Shown here: positions 7,801 to 16,468 of the stretch, one piece after another
Layout: each line of letters starts with the position of its first letter
How positions within the stretch are numbered: position 1 is the stretch's first letter
NCBI GenBank assembly: GCA_017454485.1
Contig: JAFTCX010000069.1
Span: 31,334 to 95,333, forward strand
DNA from: Clostridia bacterium
Lineage (GTDB): Bacteria; Bacillota; Clostridia; Oscillospirales; Acutalibacteraceae
DNA: 64,000 bases
Reading direction: 5' to 3'
Program-made: the position numbers and the translations under genes
Notes under the pieces: generated by a model
What the model saw: only the letters and a program-made list of their open reading frames with translations
The model's database searches: none
Told to the model about the DNA's origin: nothing

Positions 7801-10800
7801 CGCAACGACCACCTTTGCTGCAACGCTTTATGCCGCGCAGACAGTCGAAGGCGGCTATGAAAAGACCGGCGACGCGCTTTGGAGCGGTTCGTTTGACAGC
7901 TCGGTGGACAGCACGATCACCCATATCACCGTGCCCGGCAGCGAGCTTTCGAACCCCGGCGTTTATGCGCTGGAGATCACCGCGTCTTATGCCGCCCAGG
8001 AAACAGCCTTTACCGGCACGGCGTACATCGTGGCGAAGAATGGCCCCGCAAAGGTCACGCTGGATCCGCTGGAAAGCTATTCCGTGACAAGCAAGGACAT
8101 TCCCGACATCCGCTACACCGTCACCCCCGCAGACGCGACGGTGGAATATACCATTCAGAAGTCCGGCGAAGCAGTCGGCGAAAGAAAAACCGCTTCCAAT
8201 GGAAAGATTCGTTTTGACGCGGATAAACCCGACGGACTGAAGGAAGCCTATACCATCACGGTTTATGCCCGGGGCAGCGAAAGCGAGCCGTGGAGCGTGG
8301 ATTCCATGCTGCTGAACGTCTATAACAAGGACGCGCTGGAAATCCTCATGGCGGACGTCACTGCGGGTCAGATCGGCGGCACCACCGGCGGCACCGGCGA
8401 GGATATCAGCGGAAAAACCGTGAAGCTGGATAACCACGACAAGGTGGAAGGCTATCTGAACGGCGCTGACTTTGCACTTTCCTTTGAAGATTTTGAAACG
8501 CTGCGTACCGACATGAGCCTGCAAAAGGTCATCTCCGCCAACTACGGCGAGCATGCCTGGGGTATGCTGAGCGACCGCTTGAACTGGAGCTCCGACAACG
8601 CAGACGTTGTTTCGGTGGACTACAATCAGGGCGGCATGTATTCCGACATCCGCAACTACAGCTACACCTCCTATATTCCCACAACGGACTTCCTGCTCGT
8701 TGGCAAGGGCAAGACCGAAGACAAAGTCACCATCCGCGCAACCCATGCGGACACCGGCATCACCAAGGAATTCAAGGTGACGGCTGACACGCTGGAAAAC
8801 GAGCTTTATGTGTTCCAGTTTGCGCCGCAGACAGAAACCCACGTGGTTTATACCAACGGAAACGGCGACAGACGCGACCTTGTCAGCAACGAGAAGGGCG
8901 AGCTGGCCGTTTATGAGCCCTCCGGCATCGCTTCCACTGTGATGGCCATGTCCGGCAGCGGCACCGAAACCTTTGTCGGCACCCTTTATGCCAACAAGCT
9001 CATCAGCGGTGAACGCGACATCGCCGCACGGCAGCTTTATCCCTGCAACAACCTGCGTTTGCGCACGGTTTCCAACGTGACGCTGACCTTCCTGAATCCG
9101 GACGGCAGCCGCTACAACGGCGAAGTTACGCTGCGTGCCGGCGCTTATAAGAACGACGTTTACTGCCCCGGCGCACAGGTGCGTCTGGTCAACGGCGCAG
9201 AAGTCAACAAGGACGGCCGTGAAGATGTGACCGCCACTGTTACCAATGGTCAGTTGAACCTCGGCTTTGACGCTTCGCAGTTCAAGCATAACGCCGACGA
9301 CTACGGTCTGACGCAGCTTGACACCGTCACTTATGTGATCGAATACCGCACCGAAGGCAATCGCACCGGCTATGTGCGTTTGAGCGCCTTCTCCGATATG
9401 GCCGGCGCGGCAAGAGCCACGGATTCTGTGATTCAGCTTCGTGCAGCCGAAGGACTGAGCACCACCCCGCAGATCACGGGCATGCATCTGCAGCAGTATC
9501 ATGAGGACATTGCCAACGACTATGTCCGCGACGTGATGGATTACACCGAGGACGTCGGTATCTCCATGAAGTTCAGCAAGGCCGAGCTCATCACCGACGC
9601 TGCGCTCACCGGCGAAGCCGTGACCACAGACGCAAACGGCTTTACAAGCTATACCACCCAGCATCCCGTGGACTTTGCTCTGTATACCACCGGCGGCAAA
9701 CTGCTGCGTGCACAGACCCACAACACCAAAACCGAAGCGGCTCAGATCGTGAACCTGAACGATCTGGACAACGCGACTTTGTTCGTGTTCCCGTTCTCCT
9801 CCACGCCGATGGCGCGCACGGTCTACACCATGACCGACGCGGATATGGCGGCTGACGGACTTTCCGACCTCACAGACACCTACAACGCGCGTGTGGAGAT
9901 GCGCTTCATCCGCGACGATATCACGATTCGCAGCGAAACCATGCCGTTCGGCGTGTCGAACCTGAGCCACCGCAAGGATATTTCCGAAGACGACGGCGGC
10001 GCGAAGGAGATCGGCAACGAGGTCCGCGACGACATGATGAAGAACTTTGACATCGGTTCGATTTTTGACAGCGTCGATGTGAACGAGATGCTGAAAAAGG
10101 GCTTCAGCTTCCTGACCGGGCTTGGCGGCAGCGCGAAGAACCCGTTCCTGAACATGATGATCATGCCCACCGAGGATCCCGCAACCTTCCACATCATGGT
10201 CTTTGTCGGCGACGGCAGAGATGACGACGGCGGCGAAGGTCTGAGCGTCAATTACAACCCCGACGACCTCTACGACGACATGAGCAAGTTCGAGGAAGAG
10301 ATGGATAAACTGGATGACGACGACGATGAGTCCGAAATGGACGACGATGACGAAGCCGGCGAGGGCAAGATCAGCTTCAGCTTCCACGGTGCGCTGCACC
10401 TGGTTGCAAAGTGCGATGTTGCGCATAACTCCTGGGGCATCAGCTTCCGCGGCGGCGACGTCGGCACCGGATTGAAGGCCACCTATGAATGGTCGCAAAA
10501 CTTCATGTGCGGTCCTGTTCCCGTGCTCGTCAGTCTGGAGCTGGGCTTCGATGTGGATCTTGATCTGTCCTTCGCAAACAAGGACGCGGTCAGAGCCATG
10601 CTTCTTGACGCCGCGCTTGAGCTGTCTGTGAAGGCGTTCGCAGGCGTGGGCTTCGACTTGTCCCTGATCAAATTCAAGCTGGGCATCGAAGGTAAAATCA
10701 CCGCCGGTCTGGACTTCCTGTATCTGACGCAGGGTAACAAGACCGGAACGGAACTGAGCATCGACGGCAGAATCGCGCTGGTGATGGAGGCCAAAATTGC

Positions 10801-13800
10801 CATCATCTCTTACAGCACGACCTTCGCATCCACCGGCTTCGGCTGGTCGAAGAAATACGGCGCATATGACGCGATCCAGAAAGCCTGGGCAGATCAGGGC
10901 TTTGCAACGCTGACCGGTCTCACCGCAAGCGGCAGACGCTATGCGATGAAGCTCATGCCCAACGGTACCGCCACGGTCACCATCGAGAGCGAGGGTGAAA
11001 TTGAGAACCGCGACTATCTGCTGAACGGCGAGCGCGCCTGGTTTAACGGCGCATCCCGCAAGGGTATGCTGCGCAAAGCGCCTGTTGCTGCGTTCAACAA
11101 CGTGCAGACCAACGCTTATCCCTATGCGAACCCCGTATTCACCGATGACGGCGGAATGTTCCTTTACATTTCCGATAACGACAACGCCGAAGCGCTGCAG
11201 TCTGTGGCCAGCTACGCCACAAAGAATGCCGCCGGCGGCTATGACAACGCAGGTGCTTTGGACACCGCGGCAGGCAGCATCCTTGCCGACAGTGATGTGA
11301 AAGTCAGCGGTACCGGCAGCAATGCCTTTGCCGCATGGACCAAGCAGATGGAGTCTCCGGATAAGGAGATGCATGATAAGGTCAATCAGGACGATCTCGG
11401 CATCATGCTCAACGCTTCGGAAATCTACACCGGCCGCTATGACGGAACCGGTTGGACTGTGGAGCGTCTGACGGAAAACCATGTTGCCGACCTTGCGCCC
11501 ACCGTGGCAAGCGCCGGTGACAAGGCGATTGTTGCATGGCGCAGCCTGAGCGCTTCCTCCGTGTCCGGCGACACTGCAAACGCAGACATTTCCGGCGTGT
11601 TCAACGCGGAAAACAACATCAACTACCGTATCTATAACGGCACAGGCTGGACCGACGCCCAGATCGCTTACAACGGCACCACAGGCACGGTGAACGCCAT
11701 TGATTCCGCCATGCTTTCCGACGGTACGGCCATCCTGACCTACACCGTGCGCACCGGCGCCGGCGCCGAAACAGCCGAAACCTTCTTCAGCATCATCGGC
11801 AGCGACGGCAACGTGGTCACCACCTGCCGCCTGACACAAAACGACACTGCCGACAGCAACGTGCAGACGGTGGCGCTGGGCGATTCCTTCGTCCTTGGCT
11901 GGTATGCCGAGGATGACGCCGGCAACAGCTCTTCGACCGACGGCGCGGTGAACGACGTGCATGACATCCGTCTTGCCCGTGTCAGCGCCAACGGCAGCGT
12001 GGACGCCGACTTCCCCGAGACGCTGGGCGTTCCCAACGTTTCCGGCAACTTCCGCCTGACTGCACCCGCAGGCAGCACGGAAGTAAATCAGCTCTCCATT
12101 GTCTGGCCGGAGCTTTTGGACAACCAGCAGTATGATGTGAACGCTGTGCGTTTCTATCAGTTCGGCAACACCATCGGTGTCAGCAGCCCGATGACCATTG
12201 CCCACACCGGCGAGTATTACGCTGTGGACAGCATCGACGCCTACACCGACGCGGACGGCAAGGTTCATGTTTTGGCGCTCGGCAGCGACTACAGCACCGA
12301 GACCGGCAGCTTCTATGACAGCATTACGACCGACCAGATCCAGTTCATCAACGGCGAAGGCCAAGGCTCCGACAATCTGGAGCTGACGGCAAAACGTCCT
12401 GTGGCATCCATCAAGCTCGGCTCTGCTGCGTTCCGCGCCGATCAGATCGAGGTTGAGGCCGAAACGAATCTCAAGGAGCTGACGCAGGGTCTGAGCCTTC
12501 CGGTGCGCTTCTATGTGACGAACACCGGTCTGACGCCCGTGACCAGCGTGGAACTGACGCTGGGCGACCAGAGCAAAACCATTGACGGATTGAACATCCT
12601 GCCCGGCAGCACTGTGCCGCTGACGATGTCCTATAACGTACCGACCGATCATCTGACGGATGCAAATTACACTGTTACGGCGAACGATAGCGCGACAGCA
12701 AGCGGACAGCTTGTGCTGAACCATCCCGATGTGGGCATCGGCGGCATGAAGCTCCTGCGTGAGGGCGACGGCACGCGTGACGTTCAGGTGAATCTGAACA
12801 ACGCCACCGGCATGCCTCTTGCCGGAAGCGGAAAGACTGTGAAGCTTGCGTTCTACAAGGACGGCAACTGCCTGCAGCCGGTCTCTGAGACATTCACGAT
12901 TCCGGAAAGCGCCTATGCCGATATCGACGCCGGCATCTACACCTATCTCTATACGCTCAACGTCAGAGACTTCATCGACGCTTCCGCCGAGATTCCCGAA
13001 AGCGGCATTACAGTGGTTGCGAAAGCCTGGGTCGAAGACCCCGCCGACACTGAAAAATATGAGGAACTCAATCCGTATGATAACATTGCGTCCCTTGATT
13101 TCGACGGCCTGCTGACGAAGTATGAAACGGCATACAGCACCGACACCGCAATTGCTGACAACGGCAACGAAACCTATGACATCTCTGTCAAGATCCGCAA
13201 CAACTCCCTGCAGCAGACGGACCTCGGCGATGTGACGGCGGACATTCTGGACAGCCAGAACAAAGTGCTTGCCAGTGTTCCGCTGGAGGAGATCACGCTC
13301 TCTTGCGAGCAGACGAAGACCCTTTCCAAGAAAAACGTTGCGCTGACCACTGCGGGCAAACCCGCCTCGGTACAGCTTCGCACCGTGAACACCGTGAATC
13401 TGGATGTTTCCGTCAACGGCGGTACGTGCACGGATGCCTATGTCCAGCTCACTGCAGACGGCAAGCTTCCCGACACCCTGCCTGCGGCCACCAGCAGCGT
13501 CAACACCTTCCTCGGCTGGTTTACGCAGCCGACAGGCGGCGAAAAGGTCGGCCCGGGTTCCGCAGTTGCTCCCGGCACAACCCTCTATGCACAGTTTGAC
13601 TACAAGGTCGGCAACAATGTTGTGATGTCCGACTACCAGTACGCACGGACGCCTGCGGCACCCGCGATGGACAAGGAGACGGCCTCCGGCATTGACGTCA
13701 CCTACTATTGGACAGACAAGGAAGGCGGCTTTGCTTACGGCGATTCCGTTGATTTCGGCAACGCATGGAGTGCGGGCGCACCCGTTTATCCCGGCACCTA

Positions 13801-14938
13801 CTACATCCGCGCCAAGATCAGCGGCGAGGGCTTTGAAGCCTTCAACAGCAATCAGGCGGTCTTCCATGTGACCGACCGCGATCCGAAGTATGAGATCACG
13901 GTGGAGGCCAACAGCGACATCTTTATCTTTGACGGCACCGAAAAGACCGTCAGCGGGTTCAAGACGCTTGACTTTACGCTGGACGGCGTCACCTACACCG
14001 TATCCGGCCTGACCGCCTCGGTCAACGGCACAGACATCGGCGAATACACGTCCGCTGTGACCGGCAACGCGATTGTGAAGGACAGCACAGGCAAAGACCT
14101 GACGGCGCAGTTCAACGTGAACACGGTGGACGGCAAGCTGACCATCTCCAAGCTTGAAGTGATCGGAAACGACCGCACCTATGACGGAACAGAACAACCG
14201 TTGGTAACGTTGGATACTTCCGCACTGAAGGGTTGGGAGATGAAATATGCCGTTGTTACAGACGGAACCGGCGAGCCGGACAAAGCGGCGTATGCAACAA
14301 CCCTTCCCGTTGCGAAAGACGCAGGAACCTACGATGTTTGGTATTATCTGGACGGCGGAGCGGACAACAAGAGCATTCCCGCCGAAAAGGTGACGGTCAC
14401 GATTGCGCAGAAGGCGCTTACGGTGACTGCGGACGCGATCACCAAAACGTGCAGCCAGGATGATCCCGCGCTGACCTACAGTGCACCGGAGCTTGTTGAA
14501 GGCGACACGTTGACCGGCGGACTTGTCCGCGCCGCGGGCGAAGAGGTCGGCACCTATGCCATCACCGGTGAATTCTCCAACAGCAACTATGCAATCACGT
14601 TTGTTCCCGGCGTGTTCACAATCGAACATGACCTCGTGAAGGTGGATGCAGTTGCGGCCGGCTGCACAACCGACGGCAATATCGAATATTACCGCTGCGC
14701 AGGCTGCGAACGGCTTTACAAGGACGCTGCGGCAACCGAACAAATCACTGCCGAAGACACTGCGATCCCGGCACACGGCCATGAGATCAAGGGCAACCAC
14801 TGCGTCTATTGCGGTAAATTGCGCTGCAGCTTCTGTGACCGCTATGAGACCTGGAAGGATTTCCCCGTATTCGGTTGGATCGTCTCGCTGATTCACTTCT
14901 TCATTCACACGGCCAGCGGCATCGGTTCCTGGACCTGA
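4892..14938 (+). CDS. Giant secreted multidomain surface protein (3348 residues)
   Basis: The ATG at 4892 follows an AAAGGAG site at 9 nt. A Sec signal peptide (cationic start, hydrophobic 8-24) is probably cut after SVSA at residue 28. Next come an acidic helical domain (about 30-170), many beta-sandwich segments, a very acidic stretch around 1790-1825 (DKLDDDDDESEMDDDDEAGE), a beta-rich domain at about 1828-1990, a repeat region at about 2080-2480 with recurring AWTKQ, AWRSLS and GWYAED-like blades, CARDB-like segments at about 2517-2610 and 2743-2836, an InlB-like FLGWFTQPTGGEKV, an MBG-type domain at about 3168-3245 (ALTVTADAITKTCSQDDPAL), and a Cys-rich end (YCGKLRCSFCDRYE) followed by a hydrophobic-aromatic tail. 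No LPXTG motif is present. An adhesin or matrix role is an inference. Residues about 357-490 have lower-GC coding DNA. Confidence 0.9.
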   Translation: MAKRLKQTLALFLVLLMVVTSVPLSVSAKVSESLVEKLTSVYGGDESRARSDLALLYDAGIIDEDGNMAALDIREDGAPAELDALAERIANGESVGALSVNGSAADTEQITQIQQIDTMLEAIRLMDQDVEITDEHVANFKSLVAGLADGSIDIDEAIETGTLSLNKAPRRAPGNNADGYETGDMAVTDGKYTDAMLSGDQYNASYTFTADTSTTWYTDNAHKGIVADGVVTLSAEDKESYAPGETVTVTASLNKAQSVPVSFDWKAVGAGVGVNGTASGTVAWNAGETGDKTFSFVIGDKASDDLWQGSRALVINASNVRGALFSGNATTWSKTVQVASSDNDAIKASYTTTDTVSGFTSTTGYDNRGKKTMTIHKKFTGSDAWKIPQNGNCTITIAHFGTAGMEIAIVPTTADVNPVANAAANSRIIQDFQNNKVGWTDTTHYQDQASPKTVSVGNLPSGTVNDSGETIVVLFFADNVQGVGNLSLKSFTIAARKPSEHDLVKSVSVPAGTYRTGEVVPVTVELDNYVSAVENTKLTVNGTSCALLDATNTETKKLTFGYTVKATDTGAINVTALTGLKNADNMNVTLDSAFPSQSFGTAQGVTLVSDVKNSSIDWANVKYGVTDTDANEQTVTVVFPLKSGANNVAWVASEAVQYNTSGSPVAMPVPGYANATADYYVPGAYLSTDGGATRYPVFVAQNGDTPVALVARFKGGENESDAFRKETLNLFMDPDIVSNENAGKYLPAVTSAQDAVPYAATASAAPIVLGKSWTYYLKGGAAFEQGAFVSRGLADYEGLVENGFLKKGDDAYVILQDTAEPDHQYDVEIVVNKALRDALISGARVEDGQDLRLWYQVSGRKAFTFTKPADFTLTSANTDVAVITPVDDAPGVYHVSLTGAVGSSALTLTVGNGKAERAFDLSAGTVISKAGKTPFLQIPSYSMVRTTLTNTDTDVLFSSNLTARNAGDSTATTTFAATLYAAQTVEGGYEKTGDALWSGSFDSSVDSTITHITVPGSELSNPGVYALEITASYAAQETAFTGTAYIVAKNGPAKVTLDPLESYSVTSKDIPDIRYTVTPADATVEYTIQKSGEAVGERKTASNGKIRFDADKPDGLKEAYTITVYARGSESEPWSVDSMLLNVYNKDALEILMADVTAGQIGGTTGGTGEDISGKTVKLDNHDKVEGYLNGADFALSFEDFETLRTDMSLQKVISANYGEHAWGMLSDRLNWSSDNADVVSVDYNQGGMYSDIRNYSYTSYIPTTDFLLVGKGKTEDKVTIRATHADTGITKEFKVTADTLENELYVFQFAPQTETHVVYTNGNGDRRDLVSNEKGELAVYEPSGIASTVMAMSGSGTETFVGTLYANKLISGERDIAARQLYPCNNLRLRTVSNVTLTFLNPDGSRYNGEVTLRAGAYKNDVYCPGAQVRLVNGAEVNKDGREDVTATVTNGQLNLGFDASQFKHNADDYGLTQLDTVTYVIEYRTEGNRTGYVRLSAFSDMAGAARATDSVIQLRAAEGLSTTPQITGMHLQQYHEDIANDYVRDVMDYTEDVGISMKFSKAELITDAALTGEAVTTDANGFTSYTTQHPVDFALYTTGGKLLRAQTHNTKTEAAQIVNLNDLDNATLFVFPFSSTPMARTVYTMTDADMAADGLSDLTDTYNARVEMRFIRDDITIRSETMPFGVSNLSHRKDISEDDGGAKEIGNEVRDDMMKNFDIGSIFDSVDVNEMLKKGFSFLTGLGGSAKNPFLNMMIMPTEDPATFHIMVFVGDGRDDDGGEGLSVNYNPDDLYDDMSKFEEEMDKLDDDDDESEMDDDDEAGEGKISFSFHGALHLVAKCDVAHNSWGISFRGGDVGTGLKATYEWSQNFMCGPVPVLVSLELGFDVDLDLSFANKDAVRAMLLDAALELSVKAFAGVGFDLSLIKFKLGIEGKITAGLDFLYLTQGNKTGTELSIDGRIALVMEAKIAIISYSTTFASTGFGWSKKYGAYDAIQKAWADQGFATLTGLTASGRRYAMKLMPNGTATVTIESEGEIENRDYLLNGERAWFNGASRKGMLRKAPVAAFNNVQTNAYPYANPVFTDDGGMFLYISDNDNAEALQSVASYATKNAAGGYDNAGALDTAAGSILADSDVKVSGTGSNAFAAWTKQMESPDKEMHDKVNQDDLGIMLNASEIYTGRYDGTGWTVERLTENHVADLAPTVASAGDKAIVAWRSLSASSVSGDTANADISGVFNAENNINYRIYNGTGWTDAQIAYNGTTGTVNAIDSAMLSDGTAILTYTVRTGAGAETAETFFSIIGSDGNVVTTCRLTQNDTADSNVQTVALGDSFVLGWYAEDDAGNSSSTDGAVNDVHDIRLARVSANGSVDADFPETLGVPNVSGNFRLTAPAGSTEVNQLSIVWPELLDNQQYDVNAVRFYQFGNTIGVSSPMTIAHTGEYYAVDSIDAYTDADGKVHVLALGSDYSTETGSFYDSITTDQIQFINGEGQGSDNLELTAKRPVASIKLGSAAFRADQIEVEAETNLKELTQGLSLPVRFYVTNTGLTPVTSVELTLGDQSKTIDGLNILPGSTVPLTMSYNVPTDHLTDANYTVTANDSATASGQLVLNHPDVGIGGMKLLREGDGTRDVQVNLNNATGMPLAGSGKTVKLAFYKDGNCLQPVSETFTIPESAYADIDAGIYTYLYTLNVRDFIDASAEIPESGITVVAKAWVEDPADTEKYEELNPYDNIASLDFDGLLTKYETAYSTDTAIADNGNETYDISVKIRNNSLQQTDLGDVTADILDSQNKVLASVPLEEITLSCEQTKTLSKKNVALTTAGKPASVQLRTVNTVNLDVSVNGGTCTDAYVQLTADGKLPDTLPAATSSVNTFLGWFTQPTGGEKVGPGSAVAPGTTLYAQFDYKVGNNVVMSDYQYARTPAAPAMDKETASGIDVTYYWTDKEGGFAYGDSVDFGNAWSAGAPVYPGTYYIRAKISGEGFEAFNSNQAVFHVTDRDPKYEITVEANSDIFIFDGTEKTVSGFKTLDFTLDGVTYTVSGLTASVNGTDIGEYTSAVTGNAIVKDSTGKDLTAQFNVNTVDGKLTISKLEVIGNDRTYDGTEQPLVTLDTSALKGWEMKYAVVTDGTGEPDKAAYATTLPVAKDAGTYDVWYYLDGGADNKSIPAEKVTVTIAQKALTVTADAITKTCSQDDPALTYSAPELVEGDTLTGGLVRAAGEEVGTYAITGEFSNSNYAITFVPGVFTIEHDLVKVDAVAAGCTTDGNIEYYRCAGCERLYKDAAATEQITAEDTAIPAHGHEIKGNHCVYCGKLRCSFCDRYETWKDFPVFGWIVSLIHFFIHTASGIGSWT

Positions 14939-14982
14939 TGAAAGAAGCAGCAGCAAAAAAGGCATAACCCTATAAACACGAA

Positions 14983-15021
14983 GGGCGTGTTGCGAACCAA
15001 ACGCAACACGCCCGCTTTTTT
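14983..15021 (+). terminator. Strong terminator of the giant gene
   Basis: Perfect 12-bp stem GGGCGTGTTGCG / CGCAACACGCCC (14983-14994 and 15002-15013), 7-nt loop, then TTTTTT (15016-15021). Confidence 0.95.
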
Positions 15022-15142
15022 GCTGACATACGCGGGGAAAGCAAACCGTTGCTATGCAGCGGCTTTTTATCCCTTGCTAACAAAAGCTGCAAATATGACT
15101 GCAAAAAAGCCAAATGTCAGCAAATATCAGCCGAAATAAAAC

Positions 15143-15274
15143 ATGGGGAGACCAATGAAAAAAAAGGCACTGAAAAACGTCATTCCAATACGGAATACAA
15201 GCTTTGTCAGTGCCTTTGATTTTTATTTGCCGCTCGGTATGTTTGCTGTTTCGCAGCGAAGATGGTTTCCCCAT
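15143..15274. repeat. Nested inverted-repeat element of unknown function
   Basis: Outer arms ATGGGGAGACC (15143-15153) and GGTTTCCCCAT (15264-15274) enclose a second inverted repeat, AAGGCACTGA near 15165 with TCAGTGCCTT near 15208, and a third, ATTCC-aata-CGGAAT, at its centre. The whole 132 bp would fold as one long interrupted hairpin. It lies between two convergent genes and holds no credible coding sequence. Confidence 0.6.
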
Positions 15275-15277
15275 AGA

Positions 15278-15305
15278 AAACCCCCGCCATGGCGCCACGG
15301 CGGGG
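15278..15305 (-). terminator. Terminator of the PAP2 gene
   Basis: CCCCGCC (15282-15288) and GGCGGGG (15299-15305) form a stem; read on the minus strand it is followed by GTTTTC. Confidence 0.7.
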
Positions 15306-15348
15306 TACATTACAATCGTTTATCGCCTATCGGCAAAGGCTTTTGCGC

Positions 15349-16341
15349 TTATTCTTTCCCGATAATCGCTTTCACATTCGCGCCCTTGCAGATGAAGATC
15401 TCGCGCGCGATGATCATGCAAACGAACGCGCAGGTGCCGCCCACAAGAACGTCGCTGAAGAAGTGCGCGCCGACAATGATGCGGCTGACGGCGACCAGAC
15501 CGGTGATGACGACCGGGCAGATCCACAGCAGGGCACGCACACCCTTGTTTTTGATGTGCAGCGCGTCATTGAGCATCGGCAGCAGATAGGATGCGCCGGC
15601 AGCGCAGGTGTGGCCGCTCGGGAAGGAGCGCAGCGCGTCGGTGGAGCCAAAGAGGGAAAGCATGGTTTCCTTGTCGATCCACTGACCGTGATGCTCATAC
15701 CAGCGGGCATATTTCGCAAAGCCGTAATCGGGCGAGTCGGGATACATATTCATAGCGCGGAAACGGATGCGGCCGACGGGGCCTTTGATGATGTGCAGCA
15801 CAGCGGTGGAAACGATGACGAACACCAGTGTTGCAACGGCAAAGCTGAACAGATCCTCGATCTGCTTGTCGGAAAAATTGCGCACGGCGAGCAGACCCAG
15901 CGCACAAAGGAACAGCGCAGTGACGGCCTGAATCACGACCAGCCACGCCGGGGTGGAGAGCTGGGAGTGTTCAATGTTGACCAGATGCTCATGGATGTAT
16001 TCCATTGTGTCGGTGCAAAGCACATAACAGGCAACAAAGGCGAGCACCGCCATCAGGCAGGCGAGCAGCGTTTTCGGCGCGCCGGAAAGGGTCTTTTTGC
16101 GCACGCAATACCAGAACAGGATCATGAATGAAAAGGCGAACGCAAGATAGACCGGATTGCTGCCGATGGCTTCCAGCGCAACGCCGAAGGTGTGGTTGGA
16201 AAGATAGGTGTGCTCGGCGAGGGCGGAATGGGTGAGGATGTTGCTGACCTGCAGATCGGTGAAGGTCGCCGTTGTGAGCAGCGCACCGAAGATGAGGACG
16301 AACAACAGGATGGACAGAAGGCTTTTTTTCTTTCGTGTCAT
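15349..16341 (-). CDS. PAP2-family membrane phosphatase
   Basis: The ATG at 16341 is preceded by TTGGAGGTAAAGATC, a strong ribosome site; a longer frame to 16437 has none. The 330-residue protein has about six to seven hydrophobic segments. The three phosphatase motifs are visible: K-G-P-V-G-R-I-R-F-R (motif 1, with F where the classical motif has P), FPSGHTCAAG (motif 2, catalytic His) and SRIIVGAHFFSDVLVGG (motif 3, second catalytic His and Asp). Such enzymes hydrolyse undecaprenyl pyrophosphate, phosphatidate or phosphatidylglycerophosphate at the outer membrane face; the substrate cannot be told from sequence. It is monocistronic with its own promoter and terminator. Confidence 0.9.
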   Translation of the reverse strand: MTRKKKSLLSILLFVLIFGALLTTATFTDLQVSNILTHSALAEHTYLSNHTFGVALEAIGSNPVYLAFAFSFMILFWYCVRKKTLSGAPKTLLACLMAVLAFVACYVLCTDTMEYIHEHLVNIEHSQLSTPAWLVVIQAVTALFLCALGLLAVRNFSDKQIEDLFSFAVATLVFVIVSTAVLHIIKGPVGRIRFRAMNMYPDSPDYGFAKYARWYEHHGQWIDKETMLSLFGSTDALRSFPSGHTCAAGASYLLPMLNDALHIKNKGVRALLWICPVVITGLVAVSRIIVGAHFFSDVLVGGTCAFVCMIIAREIFICKGANVKAIIGKE

Positions 16342-16372
16342 GATCTTTACCTCCAATAAAGTTGATACACAG

Positions 16373-16401
16373 ATTTTAGCACGAATACTGAAAAAAAGCA
16401 A
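16373..16401 (-). promoter_or_regulatory. Sigma-A promoter for the PAP2 gene
   Basis: Minus strand TTGCTT (16396-16401), 17 bp, TAAAAT (16373-16378), 32 bp before the ATG at 16341. Confidence 0.75.
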
Positions 16402-16410
16402 CCCGCCGCA

Positions 16411-16455
16411 GGAAAAAACAAAAAGCGTCCCGCACATTCGGCTGCGGGGCGCTTC
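16411..16455 (-). terminator. Terminator of the Ala/Thr-rich exported protein gene
   Basis: AGCGTCCCGCA (16424-16434) pairs with TGCGGGGCGCT (16443-16453); on the minus strand it is followed by TTTTTGTTTTTT. Confidence 0.85.
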
Positions 16456-16468
16456 TTAGATGTCTTTT

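Noticed and set aside
6272-14965. A minus-strand frame open for about 2900 codons opposite the giant gene
   Set aside because: It mirrors the codon bias of the sense gene (few TTA, CTA or TCA codons), has no ribosome site or recognisable domain, and low-complexity composition; it is a shadow of the sense frame.
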